NCBI GenBank assembly: GCA_963753165.1
Contig: CAVWBP010000013.1
Span: 1 to 64,000 of the forward strand
Length of the DNA stretch: 64,000 nucleotides
Source of the DNA: JAKLQR01 sp963753165
Lineage (GTDB): Bacteria > Nitrospirota > Thermodesulfovibrionia > Thermodesulfovibrionales > SM23-35
Direction: 5' to 3'
The notes beneath the pieces were generated by a model. The model ran no database searches. It was given only the letters and a program-made list of their open reading frames with translations, and was not told the DNA's origin. Both the position numbers and the translations under genes were made by a program. Numbering within the stretch: the stretch's first letter is position 1; every line of letters begins with the position of its first letter. Shown in pieces: positions 55,414 through 64,000 of this stretch.

Positions 55414-58400
55414 ATGAAAAAGACCATTATCCTGGTGTTCCTGGTTATCCTTATAGTCCTTGCGCTTATCGTCCCGCGGATCCCCCAGATATCCGATACC
55501 CTTAAGGGCATAATAATCCCTGAAATCGAGGAGGCGACAGGAGAACGGGTTTCGATAGAAAAAATATCTGTAAACCTCCTCCCTCTCTTCGTTGAAGCGA
55601 AAGGGATCAGGATTCTTGATGAACAGGGAACCCCTCTGGTCAATGCGGGCCGGGCAAAGGCATATGTTGATATCGGAAATATTTTCAGCAAACAGATTAC
55701 TCTTTACCGGCTGACGCTCTCCAGTCCCGAAATCTCGATCGGGAGAGAGCGGTTGGAGAAGATCGTAAAACATGTCCGGGCATACCTCGATAAGGAGAAA
55801 AAAACGGACTTCAAGGTGAAGATAAATGTTATTGAGGTCAAGAAGGGAAAGATTTTGCTGAGAGACGAGGGTGCGAAAAGCGCACTGCAGATAGAGGGTC
55901 TGTCAGGTGAATTTATTACGGGTGAGAAACAGCGGGTAACCGCGCAGATACAGGAGTTTGTGCTTGAGAAGGAATCGTGGCCCAGAATCGTCTGCGATAT
56001 CCGGGCGGCGGTTGTTTTCAAGAAAGATGCGCTTGAGATCAAAAAGTTTGAAGTAGGCGCGTATGGTTCAAAGTTCACTGCCGAAGGAACATATTCCCAT
56101 GGCAAAGGATCACTTAAAACCGGCCTTGCGCTGATCGTAACCTCGGTCAAACGGCTGTTCGGGCTTATTGATCGGGGGGAAGGAAGGATTTCGGCCCATG
56201 GAGAAATAAAGATCGTACCTGTAAAGCAGAAAGAGACCGAGATCCGCGGCGAGAGAAAAGGACTGGCTCTGCCTGAACTGAAAAACATCTTTCTCGACCT
56301 CAAACTGAGCGGGGATTTGTATCTTCAGACACTCATGGAACTTCTCAAGGTCGAGGATCAGCTGGAGGGACTTGTCGATTTTCAGGGAGAAATTACCGGA
56401 CCGCTTACGGATATTTCGGGAAGCGCAAAGGCAAAGCTGCAGCAGGGGAACCTTTATGGCGTGGATATCGATACGCTGAGCTGCAATATTTTGTATAAAG
56501 ACAGGATAATGAAATTCGAAAACGGCGCTGCGTCACTCTATAACGGAAAAGGGCAGGCAGAAGCGTTGATCCATCTGCCTGTTGTCGATTTTTATACGCT
56601 CCGGGTCAAGTTCCAGTCGGTTGACAGCACCGCAGCCTTTAAACTTATCGGGTGGCACCCGGAAGTGCCTGACGGGAAGGTTGACGGAGAACTCTCCACA
56701 TCAGGGAGTGCATTCAACCCGGCAGGTTCGTTTCGCTACAAAGCGACGATGAAAGGACAGAGAACATTTTATTTGGGAGAGCCATATCCTGTCGAGAACG
56801 TATTGAGCAGGGTACGGGACATAAAGGGCGGATTCTCCATGCAGGAGCATATTGTTTCTTTGGAAGGCCTGCAGATTCACACACCCCTGTCGCATCTGAC
56901 CCTGAATGGGACGGTCAACCTGCCAAAAAGTATTATGCAAATGAAGGGAAGACTGATTGCAGAGTCTGCTATTGACCTCGCGGCACCATATTATAAGGGA
57001 CTGAGCGGCCGCAGTGAATTTTCGGGCGAAATAGCCGGCCCACTGGATAACCTGAAAATATCGGGCAGGGCCATCCTTGCGAACGCTTCTCTCGAAGGAT
57101 ATCAGTTGGACAGTATCGTGTCCGATTTTACTTATGAAAAAGCGTTGCTCAGCACCCGGGAAACTTTTTTCAGATCACCGGGTCAGGAGCATAGCGTGAA
57201 AGGGAAAATATCCTTTCCAAACGCAGAGCAGCTTTTTGACGTTTCTGCGCCGGTCTATGACCTGAAGGCTTCTCTCAGAAAGGCCGATTTCGGAAAAACA
57301 GTCCAGATCTTCTACAAAGAGTTTACAGGGCAGGGAAGACTGAATGCAGAGATGAGCATGACCGGCAGGGGCAGAGGTTTTATTGTAAGAGGCACTGCTT
57401 CTGCAGAGAGCGCATCAGTGTATACGATACCCTTTGATACGGCTTCCTCTGATTTTACCTTTACCTATGATGAATTCTCATTGAAAAAACTGAAAATGAA
57501 AAAAGATAAATCAGTCCTCGATGCGGAGGCAACATTTTCGGACGGAGGGAAATTTACTTACAATGCCTCTGCCGAAAAGCTCTTTCTCAAAGACCTTGGT
57601 CTGCAAAGGATGCCTGATGACGCGATCATCTCCCTGAAATCGGAAGGCACGGGAACGTTTGACAACCCTGCGGTTACTTTCAACGCCCGGGTTCTTGGCG
57701 GCACATTCAAGGGAAAGGATATGGGAAGAGGGCATATTACCGCTTCGGTCCGGAACAAGGATATCTCGGTGCAGGGGGCCCTTTTTAACGAGAAGATGCA
57801 ACTCAGGGGGAGGGGCAGGCTTGACGAGAGACTCCCGTGGAGCGCGGAACTTTCCATACAGCCCGCCCGGTACGATTTCATCGTGAGTTCAATCTTAAAA
57901 GATGTTCCTGAAGACCTTGAACTTTTCCTTGAGGGAAATGTGACTATGCAGGGAGACAGACATACCATTGCGGTGAATACGGTACTGGAACGGTTAACCC
58001 TTTCACTCTTCGGACAGACGTTATCGAACGACTCACCGATAGCCTTTTCTCTCCGGAACAAGGCGCTTTCCATCTCGGCATGCACCTTAAAGAGCGGGAC
58101 AACATCCTTCACACTCAAAGGGGGACTCGAAATCGGGAAATCCTATGACCTCAGTATGGAAGGAAACTCAGCACTCTCTCCCCTCAAGGGTATGTCGAAG
58201 AAAATCGGGTATCTCAAGGGAGACGCCGATTTTTCCCTCGCGGTAAACGGTCCCTGGGACGATCCGGAGGTCAAGGGAGGAATGAATGTAACTGACGCAT
58301 CAGTCGGTCTCCGTGATTACCCTACCTATATCAGTTCCATCAACGGGCATCTTTTCATGGATGAAGACAGGATAGTCCTCCAGAAACTGACAGGAAAAGT

Positions 58401-59424
58401 CGGGGGAGGCAATATTACTGCTTCCGGATATGTCTCCCTCAAAGCGTTCAAAGTGAAGCGGTTCTACGTTGAAGCTGCCGTCGAGAATGTAACGACTGCG
58501 CCCTCCGGAAATTTTTCCATTAATTTCGGGGGGAACCTCCTCCTGAAGGGGACCCCGGAGCAGCAGAATATTGTCGGCGACATACGGATCAACCGGGCGT
58601 ATTACAAGGAGAACATAGAATGGAGAAGCTGGATTTTCCAGGCAAAGTCGAAAGACATCCCCCGCCCAGAAACATCGCTGTTTGAACATACGGAACTGAA
58701 CATCCGTATTTCGGGAAGTGATAAAATTTCCGTGGACAACAATATCGCACGGGCGCCTGTGAACATACGGGGGGACATGATTTTAAAAGGAACACTGTTG
58801 CACCCGGTTTTATTTGGGAGGGTGGAATCGAACGAAGGATACGTATATTTCAGAAACAATGAATTCAAGATCATCCATGCGAGCGCTGATTTTGCAGATC
58901 CGAACAGGATCAGGCCTGTCTTCAACTTTACTGCAGAGACAAGCGTGAGCAGCTATAATATCCGATTGACCCTCGAGGGCCAGATTGATCACTTTACGCT
59001 TGCGCTTACCTCAGATCCTCATCTCGATGAAGTCGATATCCTGGCACTTTTGACGGTTGGGAGGGTAGGTTCACAAATGAAGGGGATCGAGGGCGGCGTC
59101 GGGGCCGGAGAGGCAACGTCGTTCGTTGCAGGCCCTGTAGAGGATGTCATTGAAGAACGCATGAGAACAATTACAGGAATAGACAGGTTTCAGGTCGAAC
59201 CCACTATTTCCGAGACGACCGGCACGGTGAGCCCAAGGGTGATTGTTTCAAAACGGCTCATTGCCGACAAACTCTACGTAACCTACTCGAATCTCTTCGG
59301 GTCGACTGAAGAGCAGATCGTCAAAATCGAGTATCTGCTGAGCAGGAGCGTTTCTCTCATAGGGATACATGATGAGAGAACAGGCGTCGGAGGTGATATA
59401 AAGTTCAGGTTCGAATTCAAATGA
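55414..59424 (+). CDS. tamB: TamB-like/AsmA-type translocation and assembly protein
   Basis: This 1336-aa protein has one N-terminal signal-anchor (IILVFLVILIVLALIVP), a long beta-rich repeat body as in AsmA/TamB proteins, and a TamB (DUF490) C-terminus: LNIRISGSDKISVDNNIARAP, FNFTAETSVSSYNIRLTLEG, LTSDPHLDEVDILALLTVGR and the last strands VGGDIKFRFEFK. Such proteins form long hydrophobic grooves bridging the two membranes and work with an Omp85 partner, or in lipid transport. The next gene, overlapping by 4 nt (ATGA), encodes exactly that partner. Confidence 0.9.
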   Translation: MKKTIILVFLVILIVLALIVPRIPQISDTLKGIIIPEIEEATGERVSIEKISVNLLPLFVEAKGIRILDEQGTPLVNAGRAKAYVDIGNIFSKQITLYRLTLSSPEISIGRERLEKIVKHVRAYLDKEKKTDFKVKINVIEVKKGKILLRDEGAKSALQIEGLSGEFITGEKQRVTAQIQEFVLEKESWPRIVCDIRAAVVFKKDALEIKKFEVGAYGSKFTAEGTYSHGKGSLKTGLALIVTSVKRLFGLIDRGEGRISAHGEIKIVPVKQKETEIRGERKGLALPELKNIFLDLKLSGDLYLQTLMELLKVEDQLEGLVDFQGEITGPLTDISGSAKAKLQQGNLYGVDIDTLSCNILYKDRIMKFENGAASLYNGKGQAEALIHLPVVDFYTLRVKFQSVDSTAAFKLIGWHPEVPDGKVDGELSTSGSAFNPAGSFRYKATMKGQRTFYLGEPYPVENVLSRVRDIKGGFSMQEHIVSLEGLQIHTPLSHLTLNGTVNLPKSIMQMKGRLIAESAIDLAAPYYKGLSGRSEFSGEIAGPLDNLKISGRAILANASLEGYQLDSIVSDFTYEKALLSTRETFFRSPGQEHSVKGKISFPNAEQLFDVSAPVYDLKASLRKADFGKTVQIFYKEFTGQGRLNAEMSMTGRGRGFIVRGTASAESASVYTIPFDTASSDFTFTYDEFSLKKLKMKKDKSVLDAEATFSDGGKFTYNASAEKLFLKDLGLQRMPDDAIISLKSEGTGTFDNPAVTFNARVLGGTFKGKDMGRGHITASVRNKDISVQGALFNEKMQLRGRGRLDERLPWSAELSIQPARYDFIVSSILKDVPEDLELFLEGNVTMQGDRHTIAVNTVLERLTLSLFGQTLSNDSPIAFSLRNKALSISACTLKSGTTSFTLKGGLEIGKSYDLSMEGNSALSPLKGMSKKIGYLKGDADFSLAVNGPWDDPEVKGGMNVTDASVGLRDYPTYISSINGHLFMDEDRIVLQKLTGKVGGGNITASGYVSLKAFKVKRFYVEAAVENVTTAPSGNFSINFGGNLLLKGTPEQQNIVGDIRINRAYYKENIEWRSWIFQAKSKDIPRPETSLFEHTELNIRISGSDKISVDNNIARAPVNIRGDMILKGTLLHPVLFGRVESNEGYVYFRNNEFKIIHASADFADPNRIRPVFNFTAETSVSSYNIRLTLEGQIDHFTLALTSDPHLDEVDILALLTVGRVGSQMKGIEGGVGAGEATSFVAGPVEDVIEERMRTITGIDRFQVEPTISETTGTVSPRVIVSKRLIADKLYVTYSNLFGSTEEQIVKIEYLLSRSVSLIGIHDERTGVGGDIKFRFEFK

Positions 59425-62108
59425 GAATAGCGCGTCTTTTGGGGATATTTCTGTGCTGCATGGCTCTGTTCCTGACTTCCTATGCCGGAGGGGCGGTGAA
59501 CCCAGAGGTAGAAATACACGGCCTCTCTTCAATAACGAATGAAGAGCTGTTATATCTCCTCGGGGTCCAGCCAGGCGGACAGATTGACAGGGAACAGATT
59601 CGTGCCGGAATTAAACGGGCTTTTCTCCGGGGGATCTTTGAGGATATTTCCATAGAGGCCACTGACGGCGAGAGACCGAAAGTAATTATTACTGTTGAGG
59701 AAAGAGACAATATCGCAGACGTTTCTGTCGAGGGCGATTCTGTACTATCCGATAGAAAGATACGGGGAATGTTTCCACTCAAAGAAGGGCGGTATCTCAT
59801 GTGCGATTCGTTCGAGCAGGCTGCTGCCGGACTGCGGTCAAAACTTGCTACGCACGGATTTCCCCGTGCCGTTGTCAGGCCGGAAATCAGGAGATTAGAG
59901 GAAAAATACAGACTTGCGGTCATACTCACTGTGAATACGGGTGCGCCGGATATTATCAGAAAAATTATCCTTGAAGGGGCAGGCAGTGATGCCGAAAAAA
60001 TATTGTGGACCATGCAATTGTCTGAAGGGGATATCTATGATCAGTCTCTCCTCCCGAAAGAAATCGAAAAGATAAGGACATATTATAAAGAAAGAGGGTA
60101 TTTCAGGCCCGTTGTCGGACCATATACCTTTGTCAACGGTGAGCTTCATATCCCTGTCTCTTCCGGACAGCATCTGGAAATCAAGTATAAGGGTAATTCC
60201 TCCATCTCCCGCAGAGATCTTCTTAAAGAAATGCCCTTTTTTGAGGTTGAGGATTTCAGCGATGACATAGTTGCAGAAGCCGCGCACAGGATACAATTGC
60301 TCTATCACAAAAAGGGGTATCCTTTTGTCGAGATAACGTATGAGACTGTATCCCGGGACGGCGCCATAGAGACCACCTTCCTCGTTTCTGAAGGCGCACA
60401 GGTCAATGTAGGCCGGATTATTTTCAAAGGCATACATCTGGAGGAAAAGCATCTGAAAGATTTCATGTCCCTGAAAGAAGGGAAGGCGTATAATCAGGAC
60501 TTCGCCGATTCGGACAGGGAAACGCTGCAATACCTCTATGATTCCCTCGGCTATCTGTCGGCTGAGGTCACGGAATTTGAGACGACCTATAAAGAGGAAA
60601 CCCGGACCATGGATATTGGTGTCAAAATCGATGAAGGGCCGCAAACAGTAATCCAGGATATAAAGATTTCAGGTGTTCAGTTTCTCGATGAGGCTGCGGT
60701 GAGAAAGGCAATCAATATCAAACGGGGTGCAGCGTATAATGAAGTCGACATCTCGGACGCCCGCTATCGTATTATCGAACTCTATAACAACGCAGGCTTC
60801 CTCAACGTACTGGTGTCCGTTCAGCGACAGTTCGAAGGAGAAAAAGCGATTGTGACTTTTACTGTCTCTGAGGGCGCCCAGCAATTTTTCGGCAAAGTAA
60901 TCGTGAAGGGGAATAAGAAAACGCACAACGAAGTTATAGAGCGGGAACTGCTGCAGAAAGAGGGGAAACCCCTCAACTACAGTCTTGTCACGCAACAGAG
61001 GCAGAGACTGTACAAACTGGGGTTATTCACTGATATCACCACCGAGCTGACCGATACCTATGGCAACAGGAAAGATACCCTCATTAAGTTGCAGGAAGGC
61101 AATGCAGGCGCAGTGGAATTCGGAGTCGGCTACGCTGATTACGAGCAGTACCGGGGATTCCTGGAACTGAGTTACCGGAACCTCTGGGGCATGAACAGAC
61201 AGGCATCATTGCGTCTCGAAGCCAGCTCGCTCGAAAGGCGCTATGTCCTCCAATATTTTGAACCGTGGTTTTTACTCCTCCGTACTCCTTTGCCTCTCCG
61301 TGTGTTCGTCCTCGGTGAAGAGAGGGAAGAAGTGAATATCGATACGCGGGAGACAAGATACAAACTCACAAGACATGCGGTCACGGCTGGAGTCGAAAAA
61401 AAGATAAGTGACACGCTGAAATCGGAACTCTACTATGAATTTTCCGTGGTCAACACCTATGATGTGCAGCCGGATGTTGTGCTCAGCAAAGAGGATACGG
61501 GGACGCTTATTATAAGCGGCATGCGTCTTGGTCTCATCTACGATACCCGCAACGACCCCTTTTATCCCTCAAAAGGAATCCTCTCCGGCCTTTCCGCAAA
61601 ACTTACCTCTCCTCTTTTCCTGTCGGAAACCGATTTTATAAAAATATCGTTTTACGGAAACAGCTACCACGCGCTGAGAAAATGGCTTGTCCTTGCTGCT
61701 TCGTTGCGGGGAGGCATTGCCCAGGGTTACGGTGCCACACAGGAACTGCCCATTGTCGAACGGTTCTTTCTTGGAGGCAGGAGCACGGTGAGAGGATATG
61801 AACAGGATACCCTTGGGCCGAAAGGAAAAGACGGGAATCCGACCGGCGGAAATGTCTTTCTTATGGAGAATCTGGAAGTGAGGACATTATTAGGAAAGGG
61901 CATAGGCGTGGTAGCGTTTCTTGACGGAGGGAATGTATGGCTTGACATCACTGATGTAGACCTGGCTGACATTAAATTCACCGCAGGCCTTGGTCTGAGA
62001 TACAATACCCCGGTTGGTCCCCTGAGGGTTGATTACGGATACAAGCTCCAGAGAGAGAAAGGTGAAAGCAGCGGGGAGATTCATTTCAGCATAGGCCATG
62101 CTTTTTAA
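59421..62108 (+). CDS. Omp85 family outer-membrane protein with seven POTRA domains (BamA/TamA-like)
   Basis: This 895-aa protein starts in a 4-nt overlap with tamB. After a signal peptide (LLGIFLCCMALFLTSYAGG), seven POTRA-like domains can be traced by repeating EGAQ/GNxx turns: PEVEIHGLSSI, IADVSVEGDSVL, IIRKIILEGAG, LEIKYKGNSSI, VNVGRIIFKGI, VIQDIKISGVQ and FFGKVIVKGNKK. From about residue 560 a 16-stranded barrel follows, with the RSTVRGYEQ loop motif of Omp85 proteins and a C-terminal HFSIGHAF end. BamA has five POTRA domains and TamA three, so seven is unusual. Pairing with tamB argues for a TamA role. Confidence 0.9.
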   Translation: MRIARLLGIFLCCMALFLTSYAGGAVNPEVEIHGLSSITNEELLYLLGVQPGGQIDREQIRAGIKRAFLRGIFEDISIEATDGERPKVIITVEERDNIADVSVEGDSVLSDRKIRGMFPLKEGRYLMCDSFEQAAAGLRSKLATHGFPRAVVRPEIRRLEEKYRLAVILTVNTGAPDIIRKIILEGAGSDAEKILWTMQLSEGDIYDQSLLPKEIEKIRTYYKERGYFRPVVGPYTFVNGELHIPVSSGQHLEIKYKGNSSISRRDLLKEMPFFEVEDFSDDIVAEAAHRIQLLYHKKGYPFVEITYETVSRDGAIETTFLVSEGAQVNVGRIIFKGIHLEEKHLKDFMSLKEGKAYNQDFADSDRETLQYLYDSLGYLSAEVTEFETTYKEETRTMDIGVKIDEGPQTVIQDIKISGVQFLDEAAVRKAINIKRGAAYNEVDISDARYRIIELYNNAGFLNVLVSVQRQFEGEKAIVTFTVSEGAQQFFGKVIVKGNKKTHNEVIERELLQKEGKPLNYSLVTQQRQRLYKLGLFTDITTELTDTYGNRKDTLIKLQEGNAGAVEFGVGYADYEQYRGFLELSYRNLWGMNRQASLRLEASSLERRYVLQYFEPWFLLLRTPLPLRVFVLGEEREEVNIDTRETRYKLTRHAVTAGVEKKISDTLKSELYYEFSVVNTYDVQPDVVLSKEDTGTLIISGMRLGLIYDTRNDPFYPSKGILSGLSAKLTSPLFLSETDFIKISFYGNSYHALRKWLVLAASLRGGIAQGYGATQELPIVERFFLGGRSTVRGYEQDTLGPKGKDGNPTGGNVFLMENLEVRTLLGKGIGVVAFLDGGNVWLDITDVDLADIKFTAGLGLRYNTPVGPLRVDYGYKLQREKGESSGEIHFSIGHAF

Positions 62109-62146
62109 AAAACATGAGCAAAGAGCGAAGTGCAGAGGGCAGAGAG

Positions 62147-62734
62147 ATGAAAACCATATCTGAGAAGCGTGTTTTCCCGAAAAGGACGTCCGAAGTCTTT
62201 CCCCGGCTCGTTAATCCCGGCTACTGGCTCTATACTCTGTGCTCTCTGTTCTTTGTTCTTAGCTTTTTGCTCTTGGCTCCCTGCTCTTCGCTCTCCGCGG
62301 AAACCATCCGGGACCGGGTGGTTGCATCTATCGACAACACTGCGATTACACTCAGCGACCTTGAGGACAAGTATGCGGAAACGGTGAAGGTTCTGCCGGA
62401 CATTACGAGAGAAGAGGTGCTCAATACTATGGTCAACAGGATGCTCCTTGTCAGAGAGGGGCAAAAGATCAGGATTGAAGCGACTTCTGAAGATGAACTC
62501 ATGAAGGAATATATTGACCTGAAAATCCGCGCATTCATCAGAATCAAAGATGAAGAGTCATCAGAGTATTATAACTCGCACCGCGAGGCCTTTGGAGAAA
62601 AGGAATTCGATGACGTAAGGGAGGAGATCGAGGATTATCTTACTGAACGCGAACTGAACGACCGTCTCAAGCTCCATCTCGCCGAACTCAAAAAGAAGAC
62701 CTGTATCAGAATCAGGTTTCATGAAAAACAGTAA
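62147..62734 (+). CDS. SurA-N-like periplasmic chaperone without PPIase domain
   Basis: The start is uncertain: ATG 62147 follows a purine stretch, and another in-frame ATG at 62114 would add 11 residues. A hydrophobic signal segment (LCSLFFVLSFLLLAPCSSLSA) leads to a SurA/PpiD N-terminal-type domain (RVVASIDNTAITLSDLEDKY, EVLNTMVNRMLLVREGQK), then helices ending RELNDRLKLHLAELKKKTCIRIRF. No peptidyl-prolyl isomerase domain is present. It follows tamB and the Omp85 gene and is likely a chaperone for outer-membrane proteins. The DNA of its signal peptide is a repeat-like CTCTGTTCTTTGTTC stretch. Confidence 0.75.
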   Translation: MKTISEKRVFPKRTSEVFPRLVNPGYWLYTLCSLFFVLSFLLLAPCSSLSAETIRDRVVASIDNTAITLSDLEDKYAETVKVLPDITREEVLNTMVNRMLLVREGQKIRIEATSEDELMKEYIDLKIRAFIRIKDEESSEYYNSHREAFGEKEFDDVREEIEDYLTERELNDRLKLHLAELKKKTCIRIRFHEKQ

Positions 62735-62767
62735 TCGTTCCAGGGTGCGCATACTGCCTGACAGGAA

Positions 62768-63631
62768 ATGAGATTGGGCAAACCATTTATCAGCATAGGG
62801 ATCATTCTTCTCCTTTCATACGCGGTTATCCTTCTTGTCGTATATCTCAGGCAGGACAGCATGCTCTATTTCCCCGAAAAAACCCTCTGGACGACACCGG
62901 AATCCGCAGGGCTTTCGTATGAAGATGTCATGCTGAAAACGAACGACGGGATCAATATCGCCGCGTGGTATCTCCCGGCAGACAATGAACAGGGTGTGCT
63001 CCTCTTCTGTCACGGAAATGCAGGGAACATCTCCCACCGGCTGGATTCCCTCAGGATATTTCATGGCATGAACCTCAGTGTGCTCATCTTCGATTACAGG
63101 GGATACGGCAACAGCGAGGGAAAGCCGTCTGAGAATGGTACCTATCTCGATGCAGAGGCTGCGTGGGATTATCTGGTCCGGGTGAAACAGAAACCGCCGG
63201 AGAGGATCGTTCTGTTCGGCCGTTCACTCGGTGCAGCGGTGGCTGCCGAGATTGCACAGAGAAAGAACCCCGGAGCCCTTATCCTGGAATCCGCGTTTAC
63301 CTCGGCGCCGGATATCGGACAATCCCTGTATCCCTTCTTCCCTGTCAGGTTGTTGTCAAAATATCAGTATGCAACAGTGGAAAAAATTATCGATCTCCCC
63401 TGTCCGAAGCTGATTATTCACAGCACTGAGGATGAAATAATCCCTTTCAGGTTCGGCCGGAGGCTTTTCGAACGCGCGTCTCAGCCAAAGGAATTTCTTG
63501 CAATCAGAGGCGGACACAACGAAGGGTTTCTCCTGTCCGGGAAGACCTATATCGAGGGGATTAGGGCATTCATGGAGAAATATATGTTTGTGCGGACGGA
63601 AGTCCCTCCCCTTAAGGTAAGGGGAGGGTAG
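62768..63631 (+). CDS. BEM46/YheT-like alpha/beta hydrolase, membrane-anchored
   Basis: This 287-aa protein has an N-terminal membrane anchor (ISIGIILLLSYAVILLVVYL). It then carries VLLFCHGNAGNISHRLDSL (oxyanion hole), LIFDYRGYGNSEGKPSENG, the nucleophile elbow VLFGRSLGAAVA (G-x-S-x-G), the acid in IIHSTEDEIIPFRFG and the His in RGGHNEGFLLSG. The match is to the FrsA/BEM46-type peptidase-like hydrolase group, of unknown substrate. The stop is inside a near-perfect palindrome (63604-63629), so the last residues (VPPLKVRGG) are encoded by a repeat. Confidence 0.85.
   Translation: MRLGKPFISIGIILLLSYAVILLVVYLRQDSMLYFPEKTLWTTPESAGLSYEDVMLKTNDGINIAAWYLPADNEQGVLLFCHGNAGNISHRLDSLRIFHGMNLSVLIFDYRGYGNSEGKPSENGTYLDAEAAWDYLVRVKQKPPERIVLFGRSLGAAVAAEIAQRKNPGALILESAFTSAPDIGQSLYPFFPVRLLSKYQYATVEKIIDLPCPKLIIHSTEDEIIPFRFGRRLFERASQPKEFLAIRGGHNEGFLLSGKTYIEGIRAFMEKYMFVRTEVPPLKVRGG
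63604..63629. repeat. Palindrome at hydrolase 3' end
   Basis: CCCTCCCCTTA and TAAGGGGAGGG form an 11-bp perfect hairpin around AGG. It overlaps the last codons and stop of the hydrolase gene. It may be a terminator-like structure or a dispersed repeat unit. Confidence 0.6.
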
Positions 63632-63695
63632 AAGGGGTTATGAATCCCTGAGTGGACGGCGTCAACGTGTATACTATTTTGAGAACCTTAATGTG

Positions 63696-64000
63696 ATGAA
63701 AACACAGGGAATGAAGAAAAAAAGACTTGCCGTTACCATGGGCGACCCGGGAGGCATCGGGGCAGAAATCATAGTCCGGGCTGTCGCATCTCCTGCGGTC
63801 AGGAAATGCTGTATCCCCGTAATTATCGGAGATGCGGGCGTGATGCAGGAGGCAGTTGCACTCCTCAGATTGCCCACTGCAATAAAAACCGTGGGTTCAC
63901 CTGAAGAAATAAAGTCGGTACAGAACACAATCCATGTTATTGATATGAAAAGCATTCCCGGGATAAAAAAACGTATGCCGACGTCTGAAGGAGGTGCTGC
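63696..64000 (+). CDS. pdxA: 4-hydroxythreonine-4-phosphate dehydrogenase, 5' part
   Basis: PdxA oxidises 4-hydroxythreonine 4-phosphate in pyridoxal phosphate synthesis. The window ends inside it. The visible 101 residues contain RLAVTMGDPGGIGAEIIVRA (the N-terminal signature, with the substrate-binding region) and the IIGDAGVMQEA strand. Starts at 63696 and 63711 are both possible; no clear ribosome-binding site decides between them. The family call is secure from the first 30 residues. Confidence 0.93.
   Translation, partial: MKTQGMKKKRLAVTMGDPGGIGAEIIVRAVASPAVRKCCIPVIIGDAGVMQEAVALLRLPTAIKTVGSPEEIKSVQNTIHVIDMKSIPGIKKRMPTSEGGA

Overview
The window looks like a chromosomal contig from a Gram-negative, envelope-rich bacterium, most likely a member of the Nitrospirota. 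That placement rests on the 16S rRNA character and on the gene mix, and it is an inference because no alignment could be run. The envelope is clearly diderm: there are an Omp85 protein, a TamB-like protein, several lipoproteins and a beta-barrel exporter. Core genes (ilvD, ispE, prs, rplY, pth, moeA, pdxA, a complete rRNA operon) sit between more variable blocks.

Layout. 1-1.7 kb: the tail of an arsenic-resistance operon (ACR3 pump, ArsF-like, ArsG-like) broken by at least six frameshifts. 2.3-3.5 kb: a DUF333 lipoprotein and a headless XRE-regulator remnant. 3.6-9.0 kb: LemA, an MscS channel, a degenerate P-loop protein, a second MscS (frameshifted) and a DUF2207 membrane protein (frameshifted). 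9.1-16.6 kb: a probable exopolysaccharide locus (sugar epimerase, membrane glycosyltransferase, AMIN-TPR-barrel exporter, two divergently transcribed and nearly identical GH18 glycosidase genes with a textbook Crp site between them). 16.7-25.2 kb: RF-like hydrolase, MarC, phosphodiesterase, a Crp-family regulator, then a minus-strand run of RiPP-type radical SAM, protoporphyrinogen oxidase, DUF465 and ilvD, plus a cysteine-cluster protein. 25.3-33.6 kb: a PriA lacking its helicase motifs, a TPR lipoprotein, ispE, tRNA-Gln, prs-rplY-pth and moeA. 33.7-36.0 kb: EF-hand protein, zinc alcohol dehydrogenase and a DhnA/LsrF-type aldolase. 36.4-41.9 kb: 16S-tRNA-Ile-tRNA-Ala-23S-5S. 42-49 kb: a c-di-GMP signalling block with four PilZ proteins and a PAS-GGDEF cyclase. 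49.1-51.9 kb: a small zinc-ribbon protein, ArsM, a MoaE-like protein and a PD40 lipoprotein. 51.8-64 kb: an M1-M28-PDZ peptidase, TamB, a seven-POTRA Omp85 protein, a SurA-like chaperone, an alpha/beta hydrolase and the start of pdxA.

The two strongest signals are these. (1) In arsM an in-frame TGA falls exactly on the third conserved arsenic-binding cysteine and is followed at the right distance by a SECIS-like hairpin, suggesting a selenocysteine ArsM. (2) Homologous palindromic elements (an AT-rich hairpin core of about 107 nt plus a terminal hairpin) are inserted in both the 16S (helix 6 region) and 23S (helix 45 region) genes of the same operon. Next in rank are the helicase-dead PriA, the Crp-controlled polysaccharide locus and the MscS/ATPase/MscS module.

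Caveat: frameshifts cluster in 1-16.6 kb plus arsM, while the 17-49 kb stretch has almost none. Real gene decay and local sequence error cannot be told apart from the sequence alone, so the affected genes are reported as broken, with the reading that restores them.
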